Source: Hohaiivirga sp031546825 (lineage in GTDB: Bacteria; Pseudomonadota; Alphaproteobacteria; Rhizobiales; Beijerinckiaceae). Taken from it: 64,000 bases of DNA. Every line of letters begins with the position of its first letter. Positions within the stretch are counted from its first letter, which is position 1. Shown piece after piece: positions 35,192-43,359 of this stretch. The stretch lies in contig JAVBJU010000031.1 in NCBI GenBank assembly GCA_031546825.1, positions 1 through 64,000 of the forward strand, in the 5' to 3' direction. The translations under genes and the position numbers were made by a program. The notes beneath the pieces were generated by a model. That model ran no database searches, had not been told where the DNA came from, and saw only the letters and a list, made by a program, of their open reading frames with translations.

Positions 35192-37957
35192 TTGACCGAT
35201 CCGAAAGATACCGAAAAGGGCGCGCCCGGCGCGGCCCCTGCGAGCGATATCAAGCCCGTCTCGATTTATGACGAGATGAAGCGCTCCTATCTCGATTACG
35301 CCATGAGCGTGATCGTGAGCCGTGCGCTGCCGGACGCCCGCGACGGCTTCAAGCCGGTGCATCGTCGCATTCTCTATGCGATGCATGAGGGCGGCTATAC
35401 CGCCGACAAGAAGCACGTCAAATCGTCCCGCATCGTCGGTGATGTGATGGGTAAATATCACCCGCACGGCGATAGCGCGATTTACGAAGCCTTGGTGCGT
35501 ATGGCGCAGGACTTCTCGTTGCGTCTCATGCTGGTCGATGGTCAGGGCAACTTCGGCTCCGTCGATGGCGATCCGCCTGCGGCGATGCGTTATACCGAAT
35601 CCCGTCTGTCCAAGGCAGCGATGCCGCTCCTGTCGGATATCGACAAGGACACGGTTGATTTCACGCCAAACTACGACGAATCTACCTATGAGCCCGCGGT
35701 TCTGCCGGCGCGCTTCCCGAACCTTCTGGTCAACGGTGCCGGTGGTATCGCGGTCGGTATGGCCACCAATATGCCGCCCCATAATCTGGGCGAAGTGATC
35801 AACGGCTGTCTCGCCTATATCGAAAACCCGGACATCACCGTTACCGAACTCAATGAGCATATTCCCGGCCCCGACTTCCCGACGGGTGGCTTCATTCTCG
35901 GACGTTCCGGCATCCGTTCAGCATACGAGACCGGTCGTGGCTCCATTGTCATGCGCGCCCGCACCTCCGTTGAGGAAGTGCGCAAAGACCGCGAAGCCAT
36001 CATCGTTTCGCAGATCCCGTATCAGGTCAATAAAACCACCCTGATCGAGAAGATTGCCGAACTGGTGCGCGACAAGCGCATCGAAGGCATTGCCGATCTG
36101 CGCGATGAATCAGATCGCGACGGTATGCGTATGGTCATCGAGATCAAGCGCGATGCCGTGGCTGATGTGGTGCTCAACCAGCTTTACCGTTTCACGCCGC
36201 TGCAGCAGAGTTTTGGCGCGAACATGGTGGCGCTCAATGGCGGCCGCCCTGAACTGATGAACCTGCGCGACCTCATTTCCGCCTTCGTCGATTTCCGCGA
36301 AGAAGTGGTGAGCCGCCGCACCAAGTACCTGCTCAACAAGGCGCGCGAGCGCGCCCACGTGTTGTGCGGTCTGGCTACCGCCGTTGCCAATATCGACGAG
36401 GTCATTCGCCTCATTCGCACGGCAGCCGATGCCAACGCCGCCCGTGAAGCCTTGATGGGCCGCGACTGGCCCGCCGAAGATATCATTGCGCTGATCAAAC
36501 TGGTCGATGATCCGCGCCATCCGATCAATGACGACGGCACCTATCGCCTGTCCGATGCCCAGGCGCGTGCCATCCTCGAACTGCGCCTGCAGCGCCTCAC
36601 GGCCCTGGGCCGAGACGAAATCGGCGACGAGTTGCAGAAGCTGGCAAGCGAAATCGCGGATTACCTCGATATCCTGCGTTCGCGCGACCGCATCATGGAA
36701 ATCATTCGCAACGAACTCGAAGAAATCCGTGAGGCCTATGCTACCCCACGCCGCACCGACATTCTCGACTTCGCCAGCGACGTCGATGACGAAGACCTGA
36801 TTGCCCGTGAGGACATGGTGGTGACCGTCTCGCACGCCGGTTACATCAAGCGCGTGCCGCTGTCGGCCTATCGCGCCCAGCGCCGCGGCGGCAAGGGCCG
36901 CTCGGGCATGAACACCCGCGATGAGGATTTCGTCACCCAGTTGTTTGTGGCCAACACCCACACGCCGGTACTGTTCTTCTCCTCGCTTGGTCAGGTCTAT
37001 AAAGAGAAGGTGTGGCGTCTGCCGGTGGCAGCCCCCACGGCGCGCGGCAAGGCACTCATCAACATGTTGCCGCTCGAGCCCAATGAGCGCATCACCACCA
37101 TCATGCCGATGCCGGAAGATGAGGAGAGCTGGGGTCAGCTCGACGTGATGTTCTCGTCAACGCGCGGCACCGTGCGGCGCAACAAGCTGTCGGATTTCGT
37201 GTCGATCAACCGCAATGGTAAAATCGCCATGAAGCTCGATGAGGGCGATCTCATCGTCTCCGTCGATATCTGCACCGAGCAGGACGACGTGCTGCTGACC
37301 ACGGCCAAGGGCCAGTGCATTCGCTTTGCGACCACCGATGTGCGCGTCTTTAAGGGACGTGACTCCATGGGTGTGCGCGGCATCAATCTGGCAGAAGGCG
37401 ACACCATCATCTCGCAGGCCATCCTGCGCCACGTGGATGCCAGCGCCGAGGAGCGTGTCACCTATCTCAAGATGCGCCGCGCCCTTGAGGGCGAGGTTGC
37501 GACCGATGAGCCGTCAGACGAAGAAGTCGTGGCTGATGTCGGCCTGTCGCAGGAGCGTTACGCCGAGCTGAGCGCACTGGAACAGTTCGTGCTCACCGTC
37601 TCCGTCAATGGTTATGGTAAGCGCACCTCGTCCTACGAGTACCGCGTCACCGGTCGTGGCGGTAAGGGCATCGTTGCCATGCAGGTTAATGAGCGTAACG
37701 GCGCGCTCATCACATCCTTCCCCGTGGAGAACGGCGACCAGATCATGCTGGTGACCGATGGCGGCCAGTTGATCCGCGTGCCGGTGGACGGCATCCGTGT
37801 GGTTGGCCGCTCGACGCAAGGGGTGATCGTGTTCAATACCGCAGAAGGCGAAAACGTCGTCTCGGTCGAGCACATCAAGGACGACCCTGACGCCGAGAAT
37901 GGTGAAGAGGGTGATGATATCGAAGGCGGTGATGACGCACCCGCGACGGAAGAGTAA
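35192..37957 (+). CDS. gyrA: DNA gyrase subunit A
   Basis: A 921-residue protein starting at TTG 35192 (AGAAGGACC upstream). The catalytic Tyr134 lies in AAMRYTESRL. The quinolone region reads HPHGDSAIYEALVRMAQDF, with Ser95 and Glu99 at the positions of E. coli Ser83 and Asp87. The GyrA box in the C-terminal beta-pinwheel is QRRGGKG, confirming gyrase rather than topoisomerase IV. The acidic C-terminal tail (Asp/Glu-rich, last 35 residues) is usual. It makes the A2B2 enzyme that introduces negative supercoils. A strong terminator follows. Confidence 0.97.
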   Translation: MTDPKDTEKGAPGAAPASDIKPVSIYDEMKRSYLDYAMSVIVSRALPDARDGFKPVHRRILYAMHEGGYTADKKHVKSSRIVGDVMGKYHPHGDSAIYEALVRMAQDFSLRLMLVDGQGNFGSVDGDPPAAMRYTESRLSKAAMPLLSDIDKDTVDFTPNYDESTYEPAVLPARFPNLLVNGAGGIAVGMATNMPPHNLGEVINGCLAYIENPDITVTELNEHIPGPDFPTGGFILGRSGIRSAYETGRGSIVMRARTSVEEVRKDREAIIVSQIPYQVNKTTLIEKIAELVRDKRIEGIADLRDESDRDGMRMVIEIKRDAVADVVLNQLYRFTPLQQSFGANMVALNGGRPELMNLRDLISAFVDFREEVVSRRTKYLLNKARERAHVLCGLATAVANIDEVIRLIRTAADANAAREALMGRDWPAEDIIALIKLVDDPRHPINDDGTYRLSDAQARAILELRLQRLTALGRDEIGDELQKLASEIADYLDILRSRDRIMEIIRNELEEIREAYATPRRTDILDFASDVDDEDLIAREDMVVTVSHAGYIKRVPLSAYRAQRRGGKGRSGMNTRDEDFVTQLFVANTHTPVLFFSSLGQVYKEKVWRLPVAAPTARGKALINMLPLEPNERITTIMPMPEDEESWGQLDVMFSSTRGTVRRNKLSDFVSINRNGKIAMKLDEGDLIVSVDICTEQDDVLLTTAKGQCIRFATTDVRVFKGRDSMGVRGINLAEGDTIISQAILRHVDASAEERVTYLKMRRALEGEVATDEPSDEEVVADVGLSQERYAELSALEQFVLTVSVNGYGKRTSSYEYRVTGRGGKGIVAMQVNERNGALITSFPVENGDQIMLVTDGGQLIRVPVDGIRVVGRSTQGVIVFNTAEGENVVSVEHIKDDPDAENGEEGDDIEGGDDAPATEE

Positions 37958-37986
37958 TCTTTCGGCTTCTTCTTTTGCTTGAAATG

Positions 37987-38018
37987 AAAACGGCTGGGCA
38001 TTGTCTCAGCCGTTTTTT
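37987..38018 (+). terminator. Terminator of gyrA
   Basis: AAAACGGCTG (37987-37996) pairs with CAGCCGTTTT (38007-38016), with a ten-base loop, followed by further Ts. Confidence 0.85.
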
Positions 38019-38045
38019 TTATGCCTGTTGCCCATTTTGAGTCAC

Positions 38046-38072
38046 AAAAAAAGGGCCTCCGAAGAGACCCTT
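38046..38072 (-). terminator. Terminator of cspA
   Basis: On the minus strand AAGGGTCTC and GAGGCCCTT (one G-U pair) enclose a stabilising TTCG tetraloop, followed by a run of Ts (As at 38046-38050 on the plus strand). Confidence 0.9.
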
Positions 38073-38113
38073 TTCCAAACTCATGCTGTTTTCCTTAAAG
38101 GAAAACGGCAGTC

Positions 38114-38323
38114 TTAGGCCAGCTTGAGCTGGTCGGCAGACTGCTTGCCAGTGCGCTTGTCCTGGACGAGCTCGTAGGAGACCTTCTGGCCTTCGTTGAG
38201 GTCGCGAATGCCAGCGCGTTCGACGGCGGAGATGTGAACGAACACGTCCTGCTTGCCATCGTCAGGCTGAATGAAGCCGAAGCCCTTTTGCGAATTGAAC
38301 CATTTTACGGTACCGGTGCTCAT
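38114..38323 (-). CDS. Cold-shock protein, CspA family
   Basis: A 69-residue single cold-shock domain: TGTVKWFNSQKGFGFIQ carries RNP1, and VFVHISAVERAGI carries RNP2. It ends GKQSADQLKLA, a form common in Hyphomicrobiales. It binds single-stranded RNA or DNA and acts as an RNA chaperone. ATG 38323 follows AAGGAC. The minus-strand region upstream (38324-38480) is free of genes and probably holds a structured leader, as in cold-induced csp genes. Whether this copy is cold-regulated cannot be seen. Confidence 0.95.
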   Translation of the reverse strand: MSTGTVKWFNSQKGFGFIQPDDGKQDVFVHISAVERAGIRDLNEGQKVSYELVQDKRTGKQSADQLKLA

Positions 38324-38770
38324 GTAGAAGTCCTTTTAGTGTAGAGTGCCGCCCCCCAACGGTGGGAGATGGCATGGAGCTCGATTTCAAATGAAGTTCA
38401 GTCGCGAGGGCGTTTACACGCTCAAAGGTCAGAGCATCTAGCGAATATCGATTTGAGCAATATGAAGTAGAAATCACGAAATGTCAACGAAGAGCCGCTG
38501 ATACGACTGTTTTAGTGGGTTGGAGGCCATGGCGGGTGAAAGATTGAACGAAACTGGACTGGCGTTCAATTGCATGTTTCTTCAGTGTTTTAAGGTAAAA
38601 AGCGATATATTTTCCCGCCAAAATTACTCTACGAAATGCTGAGGTGCCCCGGTGGGAAATTGGCCGACGAGCCGAAACATGCCTTGAGGGGAAGGCCAAA
38701 GCGGGTGCCCTTTGCCCTTTAAAGCGGGTGCCCTTTGCCCTTTATCGAGAATCCCGGTAAAACAATTTCC
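38324..38770. other. 447-base gap between cspA and coaD with a tandem duplication
   Basis: The stretch holds the cspA promoter and leader on the minus strand (the first 150 bases) and the coaD upstream region. The only clear structure is a perfect 23-base tandem duplication at 38698-38743. No credible protein or RNA gene is seen. Confidence 0.6.
38698..38743. repeat. Tandem duplication, 2 x 23 bases
   Basis: Two perfect adjacent copies (38698-38720 and 38721-38743), each AAAGCGGGTGCCC followed by TTTGCCCTTT. The end lies 28 bases before the coaD start codon, so copy number could alter the coaD leader. Confidence 0.95.
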
Positions 38771-39271
38771 ATGACACATTCCGCACTCTATACGGGCTCT
38801 TTCGACCCGATCACCAACGGGCACCTTGATGTGGTGCGCAGGGCCTGCCGGCTATTCGGGCGGCTGGTGATTGCGGTTGGTGTGCATCCGTCCAAGCAAC
38901 CGCTGCTGACCGGCGAGGAGCGTATCGCTCTGCTCGGGGAAACCTGCCAGCCGATTGCCAAAGAGACCGGCACCAAACTCGAAATTCTCTCGTTCAATGA
39001 TCTCACCACCACCGCGGCATTGCGTCTCAAGGTGCAAACCATCGTGCGCGGCGTTCGGGATGGCACCGATCTTGATTATGAAATGCAGATGGCGGCCATG
39101 AATGAAGTGATGGCGCCGGACGTGCAGACCATCTTTTTTCCGTCCTCCCCGTCGGTTCGCCCGATTACCGCCACGCTTGTGCGGCAAATCGCGGCCATGG
39201 GTGGCGATGTTTCGGCCTTCGTACCCGTGGCGGTGGCGCAAAAACTCGCACAGAAATACGCCAAGCACTGA
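38771..39271 (+). CDS. coaD: Phosphopantetheine adenylyltransferase
   Basis: A 166-residue enzyme of the nucleotidyltransferase superfamily. The T/HxGH signature lies in YTGSFDPITNGHLDVVRRA, and the C-terminal nucleotide-binding loop is SVRPITATLVRQIA, at the place of ISSTxxR. It makes dephospho-CoA from 4'-phosphopantetheine and ATP, the penultimate step of CoA synthesis. ATG 38771 is chosen over the in-frame upstream start at 38735, which lies inside the tandem repeat. The ribosome site is weak. The cyclophilin genes follow. Confidence 0.95.
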   Translation: MTHSALYTGSFDPITNGHLDVVRRACRLFGRLVIAVGVHPSKQPLLTGEERIALLGETCQPIAKETGTKLEILSFNDLTTTAALRLKVQTIVRGVRDGTDLDYEMQMAAMNEVMAPDVQTIFFPSSPSVRPITATLVRQIAAMGGDVSAFVPVAVAQKLAQKYAKH

Positions 39272-39344
39272 GTTCAAATTTACCGGCAAGCGCGAACAGC
39301 GTTTTTGCCTTTCCATGACACGAACACCATTTGGAGAATTCACT

Positions 39345-39887
39345 ATGAAACGTTTGTTTGTGGCGCTTGCGCTGCTGATGTTCGGCTTCGCCCCGGCCAT
39401 GGCCCAGCAAAACCAGAAAAATGTGGTTTATCTCGACACCAAGGATGGCCGCATCACCATTCAGTTGCGCGCTGATCTTGCGCCGAAGCACGTGGCCCAG
39501 ATCGAAACACTGGTGAAGCGCGGCTTCTATGATGGCATCGTGTTCCACCGCGTCATCGACGGCTTCATGGCCCAGACCGGTGATCCGACCGGAACCGGCA
39601 CTGGCGGCTCTGACCTGCCGAACATCCCGGCGGAATTCTCGAAGGCCCAATTCAAGCGTGGCACGCTCGGCATGGCCCGCTCGTCCAATCCGGATTCAGC
39701 CAACAGCCAGTTCTTCATCTGCTTCGGCGATGCCTCGTTCCTCAATGGCCAGTATACCGTTATTGGTCAGGTCACTAAGGGCATGGAACTCGTCGACAAG
39801 ATCAAGAAGGGCGATAAGGCCACCAACGGCACGGTCGTCGCGCCTGACAAGATCGTCAAGATGCAGCTGGCAGCGGATGCCAAGTGA
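39345..39887 (+). CDS. Peptidyl-prolyl cis-trans isomerase, cyclophilin type, exported
   Basis: A 180-residue cyclophilin with a signal peptide (MKRLFVALALLMFGFAPAMA). Core motifs are FYDGIVFHRVIDGFMAQTGD with the catalytic Arg, GTGTGGSDLPNIPAEF, and NSQFFICFGDASFLNGQYT. It should act in the periplasm on prolyl bonds of folding proteins. ATG 39345 follows GGAG. It is the first of two adjacent cyclophilins, the other being cytosolic. The stop codon falls in the first unit of a 4 x 15-base tandem repeat. Confidence 0.93.
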   Translation: MKRLFVALALLMFGFAPAMAQQNQKNVVYLDTKDGRITIQLRADLAPKHVAQIETLVKRGFYDGIVFHRVIDGFMAQTGDPTGTGTGGSDLPNIPAEFSKAQFKRGTLGMARSSNPDSANSQFFICFGDASFLNGQYTVIGQVTKGMELVDKIKKGDKATNGTVVAPDKIVKMQLAADAK

Positions 39888-39940
39888 TCCCGCATCAAGT
39901 GATCCCGCATCAAGTGATCCCGTATCAAGTGATCCCATAT
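39881..39940. repeat. Tandem repeat, 4 x 15 bases, spanning the cyclophilin stop codon
   Basis: Four units CAAGTGATCCCGCAT at 39881, 39896, 39911 and 39926. Units 1 and 2 are identical, unit 3 has CGTAT and unit 4 CATAT. The AAG-TGA end of the upstream cyclophilin is within unit 1, and since 15 is a multiple of three each unit repeats the same in-frame stop. Confidence 0.97.
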
Positions 39941-39973
39941 AACGGCCATTCCATTTTCTGAAAGGTAAAATAA

Positions 39974-40441
39974 ATGTCTCTCGATCCGGAAAACACACTG
40001 GTTCTCGAAACCACCAAGGGCAAAATCGTTATTGCACTGCGCCCGGACCTCGCCCCCGGCCATGTGGAGCGCATCAAGACGCTGGCGCGCCAGAAGTTCT
40101 ATGATGGTATCGTCTTCCACCGCGTCATTGAAGGCTTCATGGCCCAGACCGGCTGCCCGCACGGCACCGGCACCGGTGGTTCCGACATGCCGGACCTGCG
40201 CGCCGAATTCAACGCTGAGCCGCACGTGCGCGGCGTTTGCTCCATGGCGCGCGCTTCCAACCCGCATTCGGCCAACAGCCAGTTCTTCATCTGCTTCGAC
40301 GACGCCCGCTTCCTCGACCGTCAGTACACGGTGTGGGGCAAGGTGGTCGAAGGCATGGAAGTGGTTGACCAGATCAAGCGCGGCGAGCCGGTCTCCAACC
40401 CGGACAGCATCACCAGCATGCGCGTGATGGCTGACGTGTAA
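39974..40441 (+). CDS. ppiB: Peptidyl-prolyl cis-trans isomerase B, cytosolic cyclophilin
   Basis: A 155-residue cyclophilin without signal peptide. Motifs: FYDGIVFHRVIEGFMAQTGC, GTGTGGSDMPDLRAEF and NSQFFICFDDARFLDRQYT. It is closely related to the exported paralogue just upstream, which suggests a tandem gene duplication with retargeting of one copy. ATG 39974 has GAAAGG at nine bases. queA follows 79 bases downstream. Confidence 0.94.
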   Translation: MSLDPENTLVLETTKGKIVIALRPDLAPGHVERIKTLARQKFYDGIVFHRVIEGFMAQTGCPHGTGTGGSDMPDLRAEFNAEPHVRGVCSMARASNPHSANSQFFICFDDARFLDRQYTVWGKVVEGMEVVDQIKRGEPVSNPDSITSMRVMADV

Positions 40442-40520
40442 GTTCTTACGCGACGAATTGACTTATGCGGGGAACGGCGTCATTCGGTGCCGTTCCCTGC
40501 TTTTTTGAGAAGGCCGCTCC

Positions 40521-41588
40521 ATGCGCGTCGACCTGTTCGATTTTGACCTGCCGGAAGAGAATATCGCGCTCAGGCCCCATGAGCCGCGCGATGCCGCGCG
40601 CCTGCTGGTCGTCAAGCCGGGGCAGGGGCTCGAAGACCGAAGCGTGATGGACTTGGCCGCCTTGTTGCAGCCTGGTGACGCGCTGGTTTTCAATGATACC
40701 CGCGTGATCCCCTCGCGCCTTTACGGATACCGCCATCGTGGCGAAGCCAAGGCCCGGGTCGAGATCATGCTGCACAAGCGTGAAAGCGCCGATGAATGGC
40801 TTGCCTTCGCGCGCCCCGCCAAGAAACTCGTTGTGGGTGAGATTGTGGTGTTTGGCGAGGCCGATGAGCTGACCGCCCGTGTTCTGGAAAAAGGCGAAGG
40901 CGGCGAAGTGCGCCTGCAGTTTTCCCTGTCTGGCCCGGCTTTCGATCAGGCGCTGATGCGCCTCGCTGAATTGCCGCTGCCGCCCTATATCGCCGGAAAG
41001 CGCGCCACTGATGAGCGGGACGCCACCGATTACCAGACCATCTACGCCCGTGAAGACGGTGCCGTTGCCGCGCCAACCGCCGGGCTCCATTTTACCGACC
41101 GCCTCATGGCGGCACTGGAGGCGCGCGGCGTCGGGCGTCATTTCGTGACATTGCACGTGGGGGCAGGTACCTTCCTGCCCGTCAAGGCGGAAGAGACCGC
41201 CGAACACCACATGCACAGCGAATGGGGAACCATCTCGCCTGAGACCGCCTCCGCTCTCAATGAGGTGCACAAGCGCGGTGGGCGCATCGTTGCGGTGGGC
41301 ACCACGGCATTACGCCTGCTCGAAAGCGCCACGGGCGAAGACGGCGTGATCCAGCCTTTTTCCAGCGATACCGCCATCTTCATCACGCCGGGCTACCGCT
41401 TCCGCGCCGTCGATATCCTGATGACCAATTTCCATCTGCCGCGCTCAACCCTGTTCATGCTGGTCAGCGCCTTCTGTGGTCTCGACACCATGCGGGGCGC
41501 TTACGCCCACGCCATCGCGACCGGCTATCGTTTCTATTCCTACGGCGACGGCTCACTGCTGTTTCGTAATGAGGGGGAAGTGATGTGA
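40521..41588 (+). CDS. queA: tRNA preQ1(34) S-adenosylmethionine ribosyltransferase-isomerase
   Basis: A 355-residue QueA: MRVDLFDFDLPEENIALRPH, VFNDTRVIPSRLYG, then VAAPTAGLHFTDRLM, VTLHVGAGTFLPVKAE and NFHLPRSTLFMLVSAF. It moves the ribosyl part of SAM to preQ1 at tRNA position 34, forming epoxyqueuosine. Its partner Tgt is encoded 486 bases downstream with one small gene between, and the queA stop overlaps that gene's start. Confidence 0.95.
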   Translation: MRVDLFDFDLPEENIALRPHEPRDAARLLVVKPGQGLEDRSVMDLAALLQPGDALVFNDTRVIPSRLYGYRHRGEAKARVEIMLHKRESADEWLAFARPAKKLVVGEIVVFGEADELTARVLEKGEGGEVRLQFSLSGPAFDQALMRLAELPLPPYIAGKRATDERDATDYQTIYAREDGAVAAPTAGLHFTDRLMAALEARGVGRHFVTLHVGAGTFLPVKAEETAEHHMHSEWGTISPETASALNEVHKRGGRIVAVGTTALRLLESATGEDGVIQPFSSDTAIFITPGYRFRAVDILMTNFHLPRSTLFMLVSAFCGLDTMRGAYAHAIATGYRFYSYGDGSLLFRNEGEVM

Positions 41589-42037
41589 ATTGGAAATGTC
41601 TTTTCTTTCTGCCCACGATGTTTGCTTCGCTGAATGCCGCCTGGGCAGGCTCCAATTCTGCCGAGCTAACTTGCAAATCTGAAAGTGGAAAGGTGGAGTT
41701 GCGAGGTAGAATCCCCGCATCCGAAATCGAACTTAATTTGAAACTGATCTATGATGGCAAGACTATTGTTATCGGGAATGACGACAATGCGCATGTCGTT
41801 GAAAAACTGCGTAAAGGTGTCTTCACGGTGACGATTGAACGTTCGAGCGGCGATGGCCTGAAACTGACCGCTTTGTCGCAAAGCGTCGTGAATCTGCGCA
41901 TTCCCAATAGCAATAAAGATTTTGCATTTGATGCCAAGCTAACTGGCCCACGTCCTGGCGGGCCATTTAATGCTGATGGGCGCAGCCAGAATGCCCTCCA
42001 AGCCATACTGAAATGCACCTACCATTATTCAATTTGA
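41585..42037 (+). CDS. Small secreted hypothetical protein between queA and tgt
   Basis: A 150-residue protein from GTG 41585, overlapping the queA stop by four bases (GTGA), so it is probably translated by coupling. The N-terminus MNWKCLFFLPTMFASLNAAW looks like a signal peptide ending at AWAGS. The mature part is beta-rich, with Cys in ELTCKSE and near the end in LKCTYHYSI, which could pair. I do not recognise the family. Its place inside the queuosine pair is probably an insertion into the operon rather than a functional link. Confidence 0.6.
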   Translation: MNWKCLFFLPTMFASLNAAWAGSNSAELTCKSESGKVELRGRIPASEIELNLKLIYDGKTIVIGNDDNAHVVEKLRKGVFTVTIERSSGDGLKLTALSQSVVNLRIPNSNKDFAFDAKLTGPRPGGPFNADGRSQNALQAILKCTYHYSI

Positions 42038-42073
42038 CGTCTGCTTCCGTGGGACGATGAGTGAAAAAGTAAA

Positions 42074-43213
42074 ATGAGCAATGAGCCGATGAGTGATAAA
42101 TTCGTTTTCGAGGTTTCCGCCACTGATGGCGCAGCGCGCACCGGCGCGATCCGCATGCCGCGCGGCACCATCCGCACGCCAGCCTTCATGCCGGTGGGTA
42201 CGGCTGGCACGGTCAAGGCGATGTACACCGATCAGGTGCGGGCGCTCGGCTCCGATGTCATTCTCGGCAACACATACCACCTGATGCTGCGTCCCGGCGC
42301 GGAGCGGGTGGCAAAGCTCGGCGGTTTGCACGAATTTGCCCGCTGGCCGCACCCGATCCTTACCGATTCCGGCGGCTTTCAGGTGATGTCACTCGCGGCT
42401 CTGCGCAAAATGTCAGAGAACGGCGTCACCTTCCAATCCCACATCGACGGCTCAAAGCATGTGCTGACGCCGGAGCGCTCCATCGAAATTCAGGGCCTGC
42501 TCGATTCCGATATCCAGATGCAGCTCGACGAATGCGTCAAGCTACCCTGCACCGATGACATCGCCGAAAAGGCGATGCACCTGTCGCTTCGTTGGGCCGA
42601 GCGCTGCCGCGTGGCCTTTGGCGAGCAGCCCGGCAAAGCGATGTTCGGCATTGTTCAGGGTGGTGCGGTTGAGCGCCTGCGCATTGAGAGTGCCAATGAA
42701 CTGGTCAATCTCGACCTCAAGGGCTACGCCATCGGCGGCCTTGCGGTGGGTGAGCCGCAAGACGTGATGCTGGCGATGATCGATATCGTCAACCCGCATC
42801 TCCCCACCACCAAGCCGCGCTATCTCATGGGTGTTGGCACCCCCGATGACATCGTTGAATCGGTGCGCCGCGGCGTCGATATGTTCGATTGCGTCATGCC
42901 GACCCGCGCGGGCCGCCACGGCCTTGCCTATACCCGCTTTGGCCGCGTCAATGTCCGCAACGCCCGCCACGCCGAAGACCCGCGCCCGCTCGATGAAGCC
43001 TCATCCTGTGAAGCCTCCTCCGCCTATTCGCGCGCCTATCTGCACCATCTCGTGCGTTGCAATGAGATACTGGGCATGATGCTGCTGACCTGGAATAATC
43101 TGGCTTATTATCAGTTCCTGATGGCCGGCTTGCGCGCGGCAATTGCGGCGGGACGGCTGGAGGACTTTATTGCCGAGACGAAGGAAGGCTGGGCACGGGG
43201 CGAGCAGGGGTGA
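42074..43213 (+). CDS. tgt: Queuine/preQ1 tRNA-ribosyltransferase
   Basis: A 379-residue TIM-barrel enzyme that swaps guanine 34 for preQ1 in tRNAs with GUN anticodons. The acid/base Asp lies in TDSGGFQVMSL, the nucleophile Asp in MFDCVMPTRAGRHG. The zinc subdomain is unusual: where E. coli has Cys302-x-Cys304-x2-Cys307 and His333, this protein has Ser, Cys312, Ser and Asn341 (ASSCEASSAYS; LTWNNLAYYQ). A decayed copy of the 3' end lies 1.3 kb downstream, and the last 12 bases recur at 52758-52769. Confidence 0.93.
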   Translation: MSNEPMSDKFVFEVSATDGAARTGAIRMPRGTIRTPAFMPVGTAGTVKAMYTDQVRALGSDVILGNTYHLMLRPGAERVAKLGGLHEFARWPHPILTDSGGFQVMSLAALRKMSENGVTFQSHIDGSKHVLTPERSIEIQGLLDSDIQMQLDECVKLPCTDDIAEKAMHLSLRWAERCRVAFGEQPGKAMFGIVQGGAVERLRIESANELVNLDLKGYAIGGLAVGEPQDVMLAMIDIVNPHLPTTKPRYLMGVGTPDDIVESVRRGVDMFDCVMPTRAGRHGLAYTRFGRVNVRNARHAEDPRPLDEASSCEASSAYSRAYLHHLVRCNEILGMMLLTWNNLAYYQFLMAGLRAAIAAGRLEDFIAETKEGWARGEQG

Positions 43214-43359
43214 AGTAAGGCATCACCGTAGACGGTGCGCCGACGCTGTCGGTGACCGGCGAGAAAGCGATATCTGCAAGATAACTGCGGAGCAATAAGG
43301 TGGTCAAAAAGCGGTGGCGCTGGTATTCCCATCCAGGTGATTGATATTGGGTGGTGGTG

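Noticed and set aside
35464..35490. Glu in place of Asp at the E. coli GyrA position 87, suggesting quinolone resistance
   Set aside because: Ser is kept at the main position and Glu is a conservative natural variant; resistance cannot be claimed from this.
39881..39940. CRISPR-like array
   Set aside because: The 15-base units are directly adjacent with no spacers and no cas genes are near. It is a simple tandem repeat.
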